The notes under the pieces are model-generated. The model worked only from the letters and a program-made list of their open reading frames with translations. It made no database searches and was not told the DNA's origin. A stretch of 64,000 nt of DNA from Glycine soja (taxonomy: Eukaryota; Streptophyta; Magnoliopsida; Fabales; Fabaceae), in contig NC_041010.1 of the NCBI RefSeq assembly GCF_004193775.1, positions 45,373,562 to 45,437,561 of the forward strand, in the 5' to 3' direction. Positions 63,678-64,000 of the stretch are shown here, one piece after another. Position 1 is the first letter of the stretch. The number at the start of each line of letters is the position of its first letter. Position numbers and translations under genes: made by a program.

Positions 63678-64000
63678 ATGTCATTCTCATCCTCATTGTC
63701 AAGAAGGTTAAGCTCTTCTCTCTCTTTCCATTCCCAACTTTCCTCCTTTTCTTTCAAACCCCACTTTCCCTCTTTGGTTTCACTCTCAGCCTCTCCATCC
63801 ATTGACAATTTGTTGACAATGCTGTTTCCCAGTTCAAAATGACATGCTCGTCATACCCCACCCATCATCGAATTTGCCAAGATTTTAGGATCTTGTAAAG
63901 ATGAAGCATTATCCCACTGCCATTTCCCTTTCTAAACAAATGGAAGCCGCCAAAGGAATTGTGCCAAATCTTGTTACTTTGAGCATCCTCATCAATTGTT
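63678..64000 (+). pseudogene. Pentatricopeptide repeat (PPR) protein pseudogene, 5' part
   Basis: It opens MSFSSSLSRRLSSSLSFHSQ, a Ser-rich presequence suggesting a mitochondrial or plastid target, and this frame stops after about 55 codons (TGA near 63842). Typical PPR text then continues in other frames: RHTPPIIEFAKILGS from about 63850, and after another frame change VKMKHYPTAISLSKQME and KGIVPNLVTLSILINC to the window end. These words match the N-terminus of legume P-class (Rf-like) PPR proteins. At least two frameshifts separate the pieces, so the gene is broken unless the sequence has errors. The window cuts the rest. Confidence 0.75.

Overview
The window is nuclear DNA of a flowering plant. 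Genes are split by GT-AG introns, intergenic DNA is AT-rich with many foldback elements, SINE-like insertions and AT/AC microsatellites, and every recognisable protein is a plant family member. Protein wording and repeat types suggest a legume, most likely soybean (Glycine). That assignment is recollection plus inference, not a search result.

Layout: (1) 244-1913 (+), last four exons of the CAAX prenyl protease STE24; (2) 1914-9006, AT-rich intergenic DNA with two tandem duplications; (3) 9007-12324 (+), seven-exon membrane-anchored Ser/Thr kinase of the At1g01540/At4g01330 type; (4) 12325-19708, intergenic DNA and the 5' UTR region of the next gene; (5) 19709-20767 (+), single-exon BYPASS1 (BPS1)-like protein; (6) 20768-25623, intergenic; (7) 25624-30531 (+), six-exon MAP kinase of the MPK4/MPK11 group with a recent SINE next to its last exon; (8) 31460-35048 (-), six-exon GH28 polygalacturonase with a GC-AG intron; (9) 35049-46029, long gene-poor stretch; (10) 46030-46179 (+), a 49-codon orphan gene followed by a CACTA-like insertion; (11) 49008-52874 (-), U-box/ARM E3 ligase resembling PUB15; (12) 54478-58701 (+), DUF604 (GT31-like) glycosyltransferase; (13) 59017-60408 (+), CrRLK1L-type malectin-like receptor that has no kinase domain; (14) 63678-64000 (+), frameshifted PPR pseudogene cut by the window end.

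The genes do not form a pathway, but their order is informative. STE24, the kinase, BPS1-like and MPK4-like genes follow one another on one strand. As I recall, Arabidopsis carries the same order twice: At4g01320-At4g01370 and At1g01540-At1g01570. The second copy also ends in a DUF604 gene.

No clearly undescribed molecular system is visible. The observations most worth following are the kinase-less CrRLK1L ectodomain with its abrupt codon-usage switch, the SINE 24 bases from a MAPK splice acceptor, the GC-AG intron supported by reading phase, the CACTA-like element whose empty site is preserved in a neighbouring tandem repeat, and the orphan small gene beside it.
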